Positions 47,778 to 57,646 of a stretch of DNA of 64,000 nt are shown here, piece by piece. The number at the start of each line of letters is the position of its first letter. Position 1 is the stretch's first letter. The DNA lies in NCBI RefSeq assembly GCF_014199265.1, contig NZ_JACIJG010000004.1, positions 248,001 through 312,000 on the forward strand. The letters run 5' to 3'. Made by a program: the position numbers and the translations under genes. The notes beneath the pieces were generated by a model. That model saw only the letters and a program-made list of their open reading frames with translations. It had not been told where the DNA came from and ran no database searches. Source of the DNA: Brucella daejeonensis (GTDB lineage Bacteria > Pseudomonadota > Alphaproteobacteria > Rhizobiales > Rhizobiaceae).

Positions 47778-49136
47778 TCAGGCGCTTTCGCTGTTCATCT
47801 TCGTGGCGAGATATTTTTCCAGCCAATGAATGTCGTAATCGCCGTTGGCGATGTCCTGATTGCCGATCAGGTCCTGGAACAGGGGCAAGGTCGTCTTGAC
47901 ACCATCCACCACGAATTCGTCCAGTGCGCGACGCAGACGCATCATGCACTCGACGCGATTGCGGCCATGCACGATGAGCTTGCCGATCAGGCTGTCGTAA
48001 TATGGCGGAATGCGATAGCCGGAATAGACGCCCGAATCTACACGCACACCGAGGCCGCCCGGCGTATGGTAATGCGTGATGAGACCCGGCGAAGGCGCGA
48101 AGGTCAGCGGGTCTTCCGCATTGATGCGGCACTCGATAGCGTGACCGGAGAAGCGGATATCCTGCTGCTTAACCGACAGGCCAAGGCCAGCTGCCACGCG
48201 AATCTGTTCATGTACCAGATCGATCCCCGTGATCGCTTCCGTCACCGGATGTTCGACCTGAAGTCGCGTGTTCATTTCAATGAAGTAGAATTCACCGTCT
48301 TCATAGAGGAACTCGATCGTCCCGGCGCCACGATAACCAAGCTCGGCGCAGGCATTGGCGCAGATCATGCCGATCTTTTCGCGCGCTTCCGCGTTGAGCG
48401 CCGGGGAATTGGCTTCTTCCCACACCTTCTGGTGGCGACGTTGCAGCGAGCAGTCACGTTCGCCAAGATGGATGGCGTTGCCCGCACCGTCGCCCATGAT
48501 CTGCACTTCGATATGACGCGGCTTTTCGAGGTATTTCTCGATATAGACCGCATCGTCGCCGAAAGCTGCGCCAGCTTCGGAACGTGCCGTCGCCAGAGCG
48601 ATCGAAAGGTCTTCCTCGGAGCGTGCAACCTTCATGCCGCGGCCGCCGCCGCCGGCAGAAGCTTTGATGATGACCGGATAGCCGATTTCCTTGGCTACGC
48701 GCGCGGCTTCCTTGTCGTCCGTCACACCGCCATCGGAACCCGGGACCACGGGAATACCGAGGCGCTTCGCCGTGCGCTTGGCTTCGATCTTGTCGCCCAT
48801 GATGCGAATATGGGAGGCGGTGGGGCCTATGAAGGTGATGTCGTGCGCTTCAAGGATTTCAGCGAACTTGGCATTCTCCGACAAAAAGCCGTAGCCCGGA
48901 TGAATCGCGTCAGCGCCCGTAATCTCGCAGGCTGCAACGATCTGATGGATGTTCAGATAGCTGTCGCGCGACGGCGGCGGACCGATGCAGACGCTTTCGT
49001 CCGCCAGGCGCACATGCATCGCGTCGGCGTCCGCGGTTGAGTGCACGGCGACTGTCTTGATGCCCAGTTCCTTGCAAGCCCTGAGCACGCGAAGAGCGAT
49101 TTCGCCACGATTGGCTATGAGTATCTTTTGAAACAT
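47778..49136 (-). CDS. accC: Acetyl-CoA carboxylase, biotin carboxylase subunit
   Basis: A 452-residue ATP-grasp enzyme that carboxylates the biotin on AccB in the first step of fatty acid synthesis. The start at 49136 gives [20 protein letters not shown]; a start 7 codons upstream is possible. The glycine-rich loop [29 protein letters not shown] and the biotin-binding C-terminal domain are present. It follows accB after 44 bases. Confidence 0.97.
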   Translation of the reverse strand: MFQKILIANRGEIALRVLRACKELGIKTVAVHSTADADAMHVRLADESVCIGPPPSRDSYLNIHQIVAACEITGADAIHPGYGFLSENAKFAEILEAHDITFIGPTASHIRIMGDKIEAKRTAKRLGIPVVPGSDGGVTDDKEAARVAKEIGYPVIIKASAGGGGRGMKVARSEEDLSIALATARSEAGAAFGDDAVYIEKYLEKPRHIEVQIMGDGAGNAIHLGERDCSLQRRHQKVWEEANSPALNAEAREKIGMICANACAELGYRGAGTIEFLYEDGEFYFIEMNTRLQVEHPVTEAITGIDLVHEQIRVAAGLGLSVKQQDIRFSGHAIECRINAEDPLTFAPSPGLITHYHTPGGLGVRVDSGVYSGYRIPPYYDSLIGKLIVHGRNRVECMMRLRRALDEFVVDGVKTTLPLFQDLIGNQDIANGDYDIHWLEKYLATKMNSESA

Positions 49137-49180
49137 TGCGCTTTGCTGCCCGTCCATTGAATAAGCCGTGATCCGTTATC

Positions 49181-49651
49181 TTATTCGATCACGACGAGCG
49201 GTTCGCCGTATTCGACCGGCTGAGCGTCTTCGATCAGGATCGCCTTGACCGTACCGGCACGCGGCGCCGGAATCTGGTTCATGGTCTTCATGGCCTCGAT
49301 GATAAGAAGCGTCTGGCCTTCCTTCACCTGCGTGCCGACTTCGATGAAGTTGCGGGCGCCGGGGGCCGGAGCGAGATAGGCGGTGCCGACCATCGGGGAA
49401 GGAACGGCGTTCTTGGCAAGCTCGGCCTTGGTCGTTTCTGCTGCGGCCGCAGGCGCAGCGGCAGGTGCAACCGTCGCGGCCGGTGCAGCTGCGGGAACGA
49501 CGGTAGCCGCAGCTTGAACCGTAACCTTGCGCGAAACGCGGATACGCAGATCGCCGTGTTCCACTTCGATATCGGTGAGATCGGTTTCGTTCAGAATATC
49601 CGCGAGATCGCGGATCGTTTCCTTGTCGATGACGGAGTTTTTGCTGGACAT
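49181..49651 (-). CDS. accB: Acetyl-CoA carboxylase biotin carboxyl carrier protein
   Basis: A 156-residue carrier. The N-terminal part is followed by an Ala/Pro/Val-rich linker (about 48-74) and a biotinyl domain whose [11 protein letters not shown] motif has the biotinylated lysine at residue 122. The domain boundaries match AccB. It starts 1 base after the end of aroQ, forming an aroQ-accB-accC-aat unit. Confidence 0.97.
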   Translation of the reverse strand: MSSKNSVIDKETIRDLADILNETDLTDIEVEHGDLRIRVSRKVTVQAAATVVPAAAPAATVAPAAAPAAAAETTKAELAKNAVPSPMVGTAYLAPAPGARNFIEVGTQVKEGQTLLIIEAMKTMNQIPAPRAGTVKAILIEDAQPVEYGEPLVVIE

Positions 49652-49652
49652 A

Positions 49653-50126
49653 TCAGGCCCCTTTTACGCTTTGCCCGTTGTTTTCTTGTTCTTTGGCAAT
49701 TGCCGCAAGCGCGCGCAGGCCGAGCAGGTATCCTTCCGCGCCAAAGCCGCAGATGACGCCCTTGGCGACTGCGGACACGTAAGAATGATGCCGGAAAGCC
49801 TCACGCGCATGAATGTTGGACAGATGCACTTCCACCACCGTAACCTTGGCCGAGCGGATGGCATCGTGAATAGCTATTGAAGTGTGGCTATAGGCGGCCG
49901 GATTGATGAGGACGAAGGCGTCCTTGTCGCCCGCTTCCTGAATCCAGGTCACCAGATCGCCTTCATGGTTCGACTGGCGGAATACGACGTCAAGATTCAG
50001 TTGTCCGGCCTCGCGTTTACAGGCCGCCTCGATGTCATCCAGCGTTGCAACACCATAAATCCCCGGTTCCCGTTTTCCGAGAAGGTTGAGGTTGGGGCCG
50101 TTCAAAACAAAAACCGTTTTTGCCAT
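49653..50126 (-). CDS. aroQ: Type II 3-dehydroquinate dehydratase
   Basis: A 157-residue enzyme of the shikimate pathway. The start at 50126 gives [20 protein letters not shown]; catalytic Tyr is in the GIYG segment (about 21-24). [30 protein letters not shown] and [18 protein letters not shown] complete the active site. Adjacent to accB by one base. The 20-residue extension upstream in the frame is not conserved. Confidence 0.96.
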   Translation of the reverse strand: MAKTVFVLNGPNLNLLGKREPGIYGVATLDDIEAACKREAGQLNLDVVFRQSNHEGDLVTWIQEAGDKDAFVLINPAAYSHTSIAIHDAIRSAKVTVVEVHLSNIHAREAFRHHSYVSAVAKGVICGFGAEGYLLGLRALAAIAKEQENNGQSVKGA

Positions 50127-50368
50127 ATCCGTCCGTGACGATAGCGCGTTTACCACGAAATTTCGGTACACTTCGCATTCCATATAGAGGGCTTGGACGC
50201 AAGTCGAAACCCTCTAATTCATTGCAGATGGCATACCGCAGCGGTTTTTCCCGCTATTCTTTGCGGAATGAACAAGCAATACGGCATTTTTGCTCCATTC
50301 ACCGTATTTTGATGGCGCCGGGCCACAACTGTCTCACGAAAGCGACCAGCAAGAGCCCGGCAAATTTT

Positions 50369-51169
50369 TTAGTTCTTTGTAGCAGCGCGTGCAGCGGCGA
50401 TTCTTTCGACCAGTCCTTCGACGCCGATGGCGCCCGGCACCAGCTCGTCGCCGATGATGTAGGACGGGGTGCCCGTAATATTGAGCTGCTGCGCCAACTG
50501 GTAGGTCTTCTGGAAGGCGTCTGTAATTGCCGGATCTTTCATCTTGTCGCGCAACTGCGTCTCATCGGCTCCGAGTTCGACCGCATCGGCAATGGCAGAA
50601 TCTTCGGTTGCGCGTTCCTGTGCGCCGAGCAGTACCTGATGGAACTGGTCATACTTTTCCGGCATGAGGGACTTGAACGCCTGCGCCACGATATGGGCCT
50701 TTACCGAGTCCGGCCCCAGGATCGGGAATTCCTTCATCACGAAACGAACCTTCGTGTCGCTCTTGAGAATGGCTTCCATGTCGGGCAGGGCACGCTTGCA
50801 GTAGCCGCAATTATAGTCGAAGAATTCGTAGACGGTGACGTCGCCTTCGGGATTGCCGAAGACAGAATCGTGCTGTTGATCGTAAAGAGCGTCACGATTG
50901 GCGGTCAGAACCGCCTTCGTCTGCTCCTGGGCGACACGTGCCTGCTTGGTTTCGAGCGCAGTTTGCACTTCCAGCAACACTTCCGGGTTCTGGATGAGAT
51001 AGTTGCGCACGACATTCTCGATGGCTTGCTGGTCGGGAGCCTGGGCAGCCGCCGTTTCGACAGGAGCTGGCGCGGAAACCTGTCGTGCCGTGCCGGCATA
51101 ATATCCGACCGCAAGAGCTGCGAGACCGACAACGCCGCTCGCCATTGTGATGGAAAATGCATTCTTCAT
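50369..51169 (-). CDS. DsbA-family periplasmic thiol:disulfide oxidoreductase
   Basis: A 266-residue protein with an N-terminal membrane helix or signal anchor (about 8-26), an Ala/Pro/Gln linker and a thioredoxin fold with an inserted helical domain. The active site is CGYC (121-124) in FFDYNCGYCKRAL; the cis-Pro loop is TGTPSYIIGDE. Related proteins (DsbA/DsbG/BdbD types) oxidise periplasmic cysteines. It stands upstream of aroQ on the same strand with a 242-base gap and follows the M48 protease gene by 50 bases, so an M48-DsbA pair is likely. Confidence 0.88.
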   Translation of the reverse strand: MKNAFSITMASGVVGLAALAVGYYAGTARQVSAPAPVETAAAQAPDQQAIENVVRNYLIQNPEVLLEVQTALETKQARVAQEQTKAVLTANRDALYDQQHDSVFGNPEGDVTVYEFFDYNCGYCKRALPDMEAILKSDTKVRFVMKEFPILGPDSVKAHIVAQAFKSLMPEKYDQFHQVLLGAQERATEDSAIADAVELGADETQLRDKMKDPAITDAFQKTYQLAQQLNITGTPSYIIGDELVPGAIGVEGLVERIAAARAATKN

Positions 51170-51219
51170 CCGAGAATTCCGATCTTTCTTGAAAATCCGT
51201 ATCGGGCTTGCCCGATGTA

Positions 51220-52635
51220 CTATTTTGACTTCTTGGCGTTGATGATGTCTTGCGCGCGCAGCCAGTTCGGCGAGCCGGGCTTCATCTGTTTTTGTGCGCG
51301 GATGGCGAATATCTGCGCCTGCCGGAGCTTGCCCGAATAATAGTTCATGTCGGCGGTGGCAAGATCGGCAAGCGCCATATTTCCTTGCTGTCCGTAGGCT
51401 TGCGCGAGATAGCCGTAGCCGCCGGGAAACTCGGGATCGGAAGCTATGCCCGCCCTGATCTCTTTGATGGCTGTCGGCATATTCGCCTTGGAGCCGGTCA
51501 GCATCAGCGCTCGACCATAGCTCATGCGCAGAAGCGGCGACTTGCGCGGATCGAGCGAAACCGCCTTCTGAAAGGCTTTTGCCGCGCCCGATGCGTTGTT
51601 TGCCTTGATCAGAACCTCGCCTCGCATTTCCTGAAAATAGGGGTTCTTCGGCTGTTCCTTGATGAGAGCATCGAACTTCGGCAGGGCTGTCCGCGCCGAT
51701 CCGTTCAGATAGGTCGTGATGGCATTGCCATAGCGGGCCGGAAGGCCTCCGGGATTATTGCGGAACATACGCTGCAATGCGCCCATATTGCCGGAATAGG
51801 CCGCGATCTTTGCGCGGGCCATGTCGTGGCGAAGCTGCAATGCCGGGGAATCTGTCTTGTTGAAATAAGGACTCTTCCTGGCGAGTTCTTCGAGATTGGC
51901 GATGCGTTCGCGCGGGAGAGGGTGGCTGATGCGATACTGATCGATCTGCGTGCCCGATAGAGACAAGGCCGATGCGAAGCGCTCGAACGTGTCCAGCATA
52001 CCCTTTGTCGATTGGCCGGTTGCATTGAGGTAATTCACCGCAAGGCGGTCCGCCGTCATTTCTTCGGTGCGCTGATAGCTCATAAGGCTGCGCATCGCCA
52101 TTTCATTGGTGCCGAGCGCAACGCCCGCTCCAGCCCCGGCTGCGCCGCCACTGCCGCTCGCAGCGCCAGCGACGCCAGCCCCGACACCCAGAAGCATACC
52201 GATGATCGCCATGGTGCGGGCACGGCTCAGCTGTTCACGCAGCCGATCTTGATGGCCGCCCGCGAGATGCCCTGATTCGTGTGCAATGACGCCGATGATC
52301 TCATTTGGCGTCTCCGCCTGCATGATGGCGCCGGTATTAATGAATATGCGCCGCCCGTCGACGAAGGCGTTAAAGCTGGGGGAATTGACCAGAATGACCC
52401 GCACACCGCGACCGCCGAGGCGGGCTGCCTTGAGGATTGGTGCAGCATAATCGGCCACGAGCGCCTCAATCTCCGCGTCCCGAACAATGGGGACGCCGCG
52501 ACCGCGCGTCTGCGCGGAGGCGGGCAGGGCGCTCGTAACGGCTATGGTCAGCGCAGCCACCGTCGCGACCGAACGGCGAACCAAAGCACGGAAAGAAAGT
52601 CTTCTGCCTGGGAAAGGTGCAGTCATCGTCCCCAT
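51220..52635 (-). CDS. Periplasmic M48 metalloprotease with TPR repeats (BepA-like)
   Basis: A 471-residue protein with a signal peptide (cleaved after SALPASA, about residue 41). HEXXH zinc site HESGH is at 119-123 (IIGVIAHESGHLAGGHQD); a later Glu ligand lies in EEMTADRLAVNYL. A TPR-rich C-terminal half (about 270-460) follows. This architecture matches BepA (YfgC), which processes outer-membrane LptD and BAM clients. The start at 52635 follows GAAGGAAG. It is first of the M48-dsbA pair. Confidence 0.92.
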   Translation of the reverse strand: MGTMTAPFPGRRLSFRALVRRSVATVAALTIAVTSALPASAQTRGRGVPIVRDAEIEALVADYAAPILKAARLGGRGVRVILVNSPSFNAFVDGRRIFINTGAIMQAETPNEIIGVIAHESGHLAGGHQDRLREQLSRARTMAIIGMLLGVGAGVAGAASGSGGAAGAGAGVALGTNEMAMRSLMSYQRTEEMTADRLAVNYLNATGQSTKGMLDTFERFASALSLSGTQIDQYRISHPLPRERIANLEELARKSPYFNKTDSPALQLRHDMARAKIAAYSGNMGALQRMFRNNPGGLPARYGNAITTYLNGSARTALPKFDALIKEQPKNPYFQEMRGEVLIKANNASGAAKAFQKAVSLDPRKSPLLRMSYGRALMLTGSKANMPTAIKEIRAGIASDPEFPGGYGYLAQAYGQQGNMALADLATADMNYYSGKLRQAQIFAIRAQKQMKPGSPNWLRAQDIINAKKSK

Positions 52636-52819
52636 AGTATTGTTCTTCCTTCTCGAAATCGGCGCGAATCTTATAGCCTGTGTGTTAAATCATGGACAGG
52701 TTACGGCAGCATTGTCTCGTAATTTGGTCGCATTTTCTCAAAACAGTCTGTTGCTTTAGCAATCCGGCGATTATACGGCGGATAAAGAAAGCGCCATTCG
52801 CAATTTTCTGGAGGTAAAG

Positions 52820-53983
52820 TTGGTCACTCTTTCGAGCCGCAGCGCGGTTGAGCCCTTTCACGCCATGGATGTACTGGCTGAGGCCAACCGGCGTCGTGCC
52901 GCGGGACACCCGATCATCTCGATGGCCGTGGGGCAACCGGCCGACCCGGCACCGATGATCGTCCGTCAGGCGGCGGAGCGCGCCCTCAAGGATGGTCGCA
53001 TCGGTTATACCGACGCTTTGGGCTTGATCGAATTGAGGGAGGCCATTGCCGCTCATTATGCCGATCATTACGGCGTTTCGGTTTCTCCCGAACGAATTGC
53101 TGTGACCACCGGTTCTTCCGCCGCCTTCAATCTGGCTTTCGTGGTCTATTTCGATCCCGGTGACCGGGTCGCGATCACGCGCCCCGGCTATCCTGCCTAT
53201 CGCAACATTCTGACGGCTCTTGGCCTGGAAGTCGTGGAAATTCCTACGGGTAACGGAACTACGGCATCCCTGACTGCCGAGGCGCTTGCCGCCGCACATG
53301 CCGAAAAGCCGCTCAAGGGTGTGCTGTTTGCGAGCCCCGCTAACCCTACCGGTGCGGTCATTGACAGAACGGAATTGAAAGCGATCGTCGAAACGGCCCG
53401 CAAACTGGATATCCGGGTGATTTCCGATGAAATCTATCACAGGCTTTCCTATGAGGCCGAGGATGTGACTGCGCTGGAAATCGCTGACGACGTGACGATC
53501 ATCAATTCGTTCTCCAAATATTATTGCATGACCGGCTGGCGTATCGGATGGATGGTCTTGCCGGAAAGCGATATTCGCGCAGTCGAACGGTTGGGCCAGA
53601 GCCTCTATATCTCGGCGCCGGAACTATCGCAGCGGGCTGCTATCGAGGCATTCCACGCAACCGACGAACTGGAGCGCGTGAAAGATCGCTATCGTCGGAA
53701 CCGTCGTATTCTGCTGGACCATCTGCCGCGCATGGGGTTGAGTCTGGCCGCGCCCATGGATGGCGCATTCTATGCCTATTGCGATGTCTCACGATTTACC
53801 AATGACAGTATGGAATTTGCCCGCCGGATGATCGCGGAAATCAACATTGCGGCGACGCCCGGCCGCGATTTCGATCCGCTGGACGGACATCGCACGATGC
53901 GCTTTTCCTATGCCGGAAAGATCGAAGAGATGCAGGAAGCCGTTCGCAGGCTCGAAAGCTGGCTCCCTCAGCAGAAAGCCTGA
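52820..53983 (+). CDS. Class I/II pyridoxal-phosphate aminotransferase
   Basis: A 387-residue fold-type I aminotransferase, aspartate-aminotransferase-like. The PLP-lysine motif is SFSKYYCMTGWRIGWMV; FASPANPTGAVID and SDEIYHRLSYE are standard PLP-binding segments. The start is a TTG at 52820 behind GGAGG. The substrate is not determined; proteins of this type act on aspartate, alanine or N-succinyl-diaminopimelate. A short palindromic repeat and a terminator follow. Confidence 0.9.
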   Translation: MVTLSSRSAVEPFHAMDVLAEANRRRAAGHPIISMAVGQPADPAPMIVRQAAERALKDGRIGYTDALGLIELREAIAAHYADHYGVSVSPERIAVTTGSSAAFNLAFVVYFDPGDRVAITRPGYPAYRNILTALGLEVVEIPTGNGTTASLTAEALAAAHAEKPLKGVLFASPANPTGAVIDRTELKAIVETARKLDIRVISDEIYHRLSYEAEDVTALEIADDVTIINSFSKYYCMTGWRIGWMVLPESDIRAVERLGQSLYISAPELSQRAAIEAFHATDELERVKDRYRRNRRILLDHLPRMGLSLAAPMDGAFYAYCDVSRFTNDSMEFARRMIAEINIAATPGRDFDPLDGHRTMRFSYAGKIEEMQEAVRRLESWLPQQKA

Positions 53984-54000
53984 CTCCCACATTCATGTGT

Positions 54001-54041
54001 TAGAGCGCGTTTCGATCTGACTGAACCAGATCGGCGCTCTA
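54001..54041. repeat. 41-bp nested palindromic repeat (AGAGCGC...GCGCTCT)
   Basis: TAGAGCGC (54001-54008) and GCGCTCTA (54034-54041) with inner GATCTG/CAGATC arms. It has the same left end as the element after dusA (AGAGNGCGTTTCGAT), so both belong to one repeat family of the genome. Confidence 0.65.
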
Positions 54042-54073
54042 ATAGGTCCTGACCCTGATCTTGAAAGATAAAG

Positions 54074-54099
54074 AAAAACCGGCGTTTCCGCCGGTTTTT
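54074..54099. terminator. Bidirectional terminator between aminotransferase and rne
   Basis: Perfect 11-base arms AAAAACCGGCG/CGCCGGTTTTT with a 4-base loop; U- and A-tracts on both sides allow use from either strand. Confidence 0.9.
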
Positions 54100-54119
54100 C
54101 ATTTCATCCATCAACCCGC

Positions 54120-56897
54120 TCAGAAGAAGCCCTTCTTCTGCCACCAACCGGCGCGCTTGGGTTTCTGCTCCTCACCTTCGCTCTCGCTCGAAGTCACGAC
54201 CGGCTCAGCACTCTTCTGAGGTTCGGTTACGGTCGCCACTTCGGCTTCGACCGCTACGGTCTCCTCGACCTCCACCACCGGCTTTGCGGCAGCTTTGCGG
54301 GTACGCCGCTTCGGCTTTGCCGGTTCGGCTTCCTCTGGGGACGCAACCGGTTCGGCAGGTGCTTCATCTGCGGCTTTCTTGCGCGCGCGGGTCTTGCGTG
54401 CCGGCTTGGCAGGCTTCTCTTCGGCCTCGACCGCCACAACCTCTTCGGCTGCTTCTTCCGATTTCACGGCCTTGCGGGCACGCGGCTTGCGCACAGGCTT
54501 GGCGTTTTTTTCTTCGGAAGCGGCTTCTTCGGCGGCAGGCGCAACGGCCTCCACGACCTCAACCGTCTCAGTCACCGCAGGCGCAGAAACCTCTTCGGCT
54601 ACCGTTTGCTCGGCCTCGACCGCTACCAGCACAGGCGTATAGCCGACGAACTCAGGATCTGGAACCTTGCGGCCGCGCGGTTCGTCGTCACGACGGTTCT
54701 TTCGTCCGCCCCGGCGACCGCGACGACGCTTCTTGCGGCGTTCCTCTTCGCTCGATGCGGCCAGGGAATCGTCGCGGGCTTCCTCGACCGTATCGTCATC
54801 CTCATCGGATTCCTCGTCCGAAGCACCATCGGCCTGTACGGTCTGCTCGCGGTTTTCACGATCGCGGCCACCACGACGGCGACGGCGGCGACGGCGCTTG
54901 CGGTCGCCTTCCTCTCCCTGATCTTCGCGAGCCTGAATATCAGCCTTTGCTTCTTCTTCGGCTTCATCCTCATCGACCGGAATTTCCGGATCTTCGATGT
55001 CGTCCTCGATGTAAGCCATAGGCTGCACCGGAGGCTGGGTCACAGGGCGGGTCGACGGTGCGCCCTTGTCGATAACGAAATGCTGATGACCGACGCTATC
55101 GTCGGCATCGATGCTGATCGCGACGCCGAAGCGGCCTTCCAGATCGGCCAGGAGCTGGCGCTTGTGATTAAGCACGTAAAGTGCCGAAGCAGCCGGTGTA
55201 CGAACATGAATGTCGAAGCCGGAATGACGCAGCAGGTAGTCCTCAATGCCGCGAATGATATGCAGCGCCATCGATGAATCCGAGCGGATATGGCCGGTGC
55301 CGCCGCAATGCTGGCAGACCTGCATCGTGCTTTCGAGCACAGATGCGCGGATGCGCTGGCGTGACATTTCCAGAAGACCGAAGTGCGAAATCCGCCCCAC
55401 CTGAATGCGGGCGCGGTCGTCCTTCAGGCATTCCTTCATTTTCTTTTCGACAGCGCGATTGTTGCGCTTTTCTTCCATGTCGATGAAATCGACGACGATC
55501 AAACCCGCGAGGTCGCGCAGGCGCAACTGGCGCGCGACTTCCTCGGCCGCTTCGAGATTGGTCTGGAGCGCGGTGTCCTCGATGGAGTGCTCACGCGTCG
55601 AGCGGCCCGAATTGACGTCGATGGCGACAAGGGCTTCCGTCTGATTGATGATCAGATAACCGCCCGATTTCAGCGTGACCTGCGGCAGAAGCATACGGTC
55701 GAGCTGGGATTCAACGCCGTTGCGCGTGAAGATCGGAATCTGGTCGCGATAGGGCTGGACCACCTTGGCGTGGCTCGGCATGAGCATACGCATGAAATCC
55801 TTGGCCTCGCGATAGCCGTTCTCGCCGGAAACGAGAATTTCCGCGATGTCCTTGTTGTAAAGGTCGCGGATGGAACGCTTGATGAGGCTTCCTTCCTCAT
55901 AGACGAGGGCGGGCGCCGTCGATTGCAGCGTCAGCGTGCGCACATTTTCCCAAAGGCGCATCAGATATTCGTAATCGCGCTTGACTTCCGCCTTGGTGCG
56001 GTTCGCGCCGGCGGTACGCAGGATCACGCCCATGCCCTGCGGCACTTCGAGATCCTTGACGATGTCCTTCAGGCGCTTGCGGTCCTGCGGATTGGTAATC
56101 TTGCGCGAAATTCCGCCGCCGCGCGCCGTATTGGGCATCAGCACCGAATAACGTCCGGCAAGCGAGAGATAGGTGGTGAGAGCTGCACCCTTGTTGCCGC
56201 GCTCTTCCTTGACGACCTGCACCAGAAGAATCTGGCGACGCTTGATCACTTCCTGAATGTTGTACTGGCGGCGATTGGTGCGGCTATGGGTCGGAAGTTC
56301 TTCCAGAGCGTCTTCCGAGCCGACCGATTCAACCATGTCCTCTTCGTGTTCGACATCGTCTTCATCGCCGCTGTCGACTGCTTCGGAGATCACGTCGCCT
56401 TTCTGCGAGAGCGCGATAGCCGGTGTTCCCGGTACGTAATTCTCAAAAGCGGGACCGACGGGCTCGGCAGCAGGCAGGTTCTTCTCGGCGCTGTTGGCAG
56501 TCGTATCGCCATTCTGGCCGTCACGACGGCCGCGGCGGCGATTGCGGCGCGAACGGTCGCTGCGATCACTCTTGGAGCGCGGCTCGTCTTCGTCATCTTC
56601 CGCCCGCGCAGCCTTTGCCTCGGCTTCGAGCAGAGCCAGACGATCCGCTACCGGAATCTGATAGTAATCGGGATGGATTTCCGAAAATGCGAGGAAGCCA
56701 TGACGATTGCCGCCATATTCCACGAATGCAGCCTGCAGCGAAGGTTCGACGCGGGTCACGCGCGCCAGATATATATTGCCTTTCAGCTGTTTCTTATGTT
56801 CCGACTCGAAGTCGAATTCTTCAATCTTGTTGCCCCGTGTGACGATAACGCGGGTCTCCTCCGGGTGGGAGGCATCGATAAGCATTTTGTTGGACAT
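54120..56897 (-). CDS. rne: Ribonuclease E/G-family endoribonuclease (RNase E)
   Basis: A 925-residue endonuclease that initiates mRNA decay and processes rRNA and tRNA. The S1 domain (about 35-265) is split by a long acidic/basic insertion (about 95-225), as usual in alphaproteobacteria. LVAIDVNSGRST and VVDFIDME mark the DNase I-like catalytic core with two Asp residues; CQHCGGTGH is the Zn-link. The C-terminal 300 residues are low-complexity, Arg- and Glu/Ala/Lys-rich, likely the degradosome scaffold. The ATG at 56897 follows AGGAAAG. The likely processor of the small RNA array at 39650-39810. Confidence 0.94.
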   Translation of the reverse strand: MSNKMLIDASHPEETRVIVTRGNKIEEFDFESEHKKQLKGNIYLARVTRVEPSLQAAFVEYGGNRHGFLAFSEIHPDYYQIPVADRLALLEAEAKAARAEDDEDEPRSKSDRSDRSRRNRRRGRRDGQNGDTTANSAEKNLPAAEPVGPAFENYVPGTPAIALSQKGDVISEAVDSGDEDDVEHEEDMVESVGSEDALEELPTHSRTNRRQYNIQEVIKRRQILLVQVVKEERGNKGAALTTYLSLAGRYSVLMPNTARGGGISRKITNPQDRKRLKDIVKDLEVPQGMGVILRTAGANRTKAEVKRDYEYLMRLWENVRTLTLQSTAPALVYEEGSLIKRSIRDLYNKDIAEILVSGENGYREAKDFMRMLMPSHAKVVQPYRDQIPIFTRNGVESQLDRMLLPQVTLKSGGYLIINQTEALVAIDVNSGRSTREHSIEDTALQTNLEAAEEVARQLRLRDLAGLIVVDFIDMEEKRNNRAVEKKMKECLKDDRARIQVGRISHFGLLEMSRQRIRASVLESTMQVCQHCGGTGHIRSDSSMALHIIRGIEDYLLRHSGFDIHVRTPAASALYVLNHKRQLLADLEGRFGVAISIDADDSVGHQHFVIDKGAPSTRPVTQPPVQPMAYIEDDIEDPEIPVDEDEAEEEAKADIQAREDQGEEGDRKRRRRRRRRGGRDRENREQTVQADGASDEESDEDDDTVEEARDDSLAASSEEERRKKRRRGRRGGRKNRRDDEPRGRKVPDPEFVGYTPVLVAVEAEQTVAEEVSAPAVTETVEVVEAVAPAAEEAASEEKNAKPVRKPRARKAVKSEEAAEEVVAVEAEEKPAKPARKTRARKKAADEAPAEPVASPEEAEPAKPKRRTRKAAAKPVVEVEETVAVEAEVATVTEPQKSAEPVVTSSESEGEEQKPKRAGWWQKKGFF

Positions 56898-57646
56898 TAT
56901 TGTCTTTCCTGCCGGCGCAAAGACGCAAGACGCGTGCGCCGGACAATACCCTAGGGGCTGCCATGCTCACTGCGATGCATCTGCCGGATGGTTCTGGGTT
57001 CGTTGGAATAAAAGCTGATGCCTCCGCGCGCGACGGCCTCGTGGCGATCACGGTCTTCAGGCTCGCAATGGTCAGTCTTGCTTGACCCATAGCTGTTCCG
57101 AACGAAACGACCTCATATATGACCCGGAAAAGCCGGGTCGACCTCTTTGCTCTTTTCGAGCGATGGCGACAGCGCGTGAAGATGCGCAGTCGGCCGATAG
57201 AAACGGAGGGCGGGGGAGCCACATCTCCGCTGAATTCTGTGCCGGTCACCGGGGCGGCGGATGAATATGCCGCTGTTTTCGCTATCATTCCTTGCGGTTC
57301 TTTTAGAGAACCGGCAAACGATTCTGATAGTTCGCCGTAACCTGTCTTAGCTTTTATGATCTCGTTTGAAGGATGACAAGTACGAATATCAGTTGACATT
57401 CGTATCGCAATTTTGCCGAAAGCCGAGTATAGGCCTCATTCAAGGTGGAAATACGGCTGGAAATCCTTCATTAACTGTAGTTCTGTACGAGTGTTTGAAG
57501 CGCATCCCGAAAAGTCTGAAGCGATTTTCGGAACAAGATGCGTATCAAAAAGACAGATGTTCGGGCGAGCGGGTGCAGGGGCAAAAGTACCGGTATCGCG
57601 ATTATTGATGCCGGTTATTCGATAACGTTTTTGATTGTGGCGGCCA
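56898..57646. other. Large divergent control region of rne and the amidase gene
   Basis: A 749-base gap. On the rne side a long 5' leader is expected; RNase E often regulates itself through its leader. A small hairpin GACCCGG/CCGGGTC lies at 57121-57139. A 42-bp repeat lies at 57501-57542. Open frames on both strands have no recognisable product and cross these structures, so I do not call genes. Confidence 0.5.
57501..57542. repeat. 42-bp rhizobial palindromic repeat
   Basis: CGCATC and GATGCG at the ends, with CCGAAAA/TTTTCGG inner arms. This matches the GCAT...CCGAAAA...TTTTCGG...ATGC palindromes dispersed in Rhizobiales intergenic regions. Confidence 0.65.

Noticed and set aside
55383-56954. 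523-codon open frame antisense to rne
   Set aside because: Shadow of rne with no recognisable product.
57366-57608. 80-codon open frame upstream of the amidase
   Set aside because: It reads straight through the 42-bp palindromic repeat at 57501-57542 and matches no family I know.
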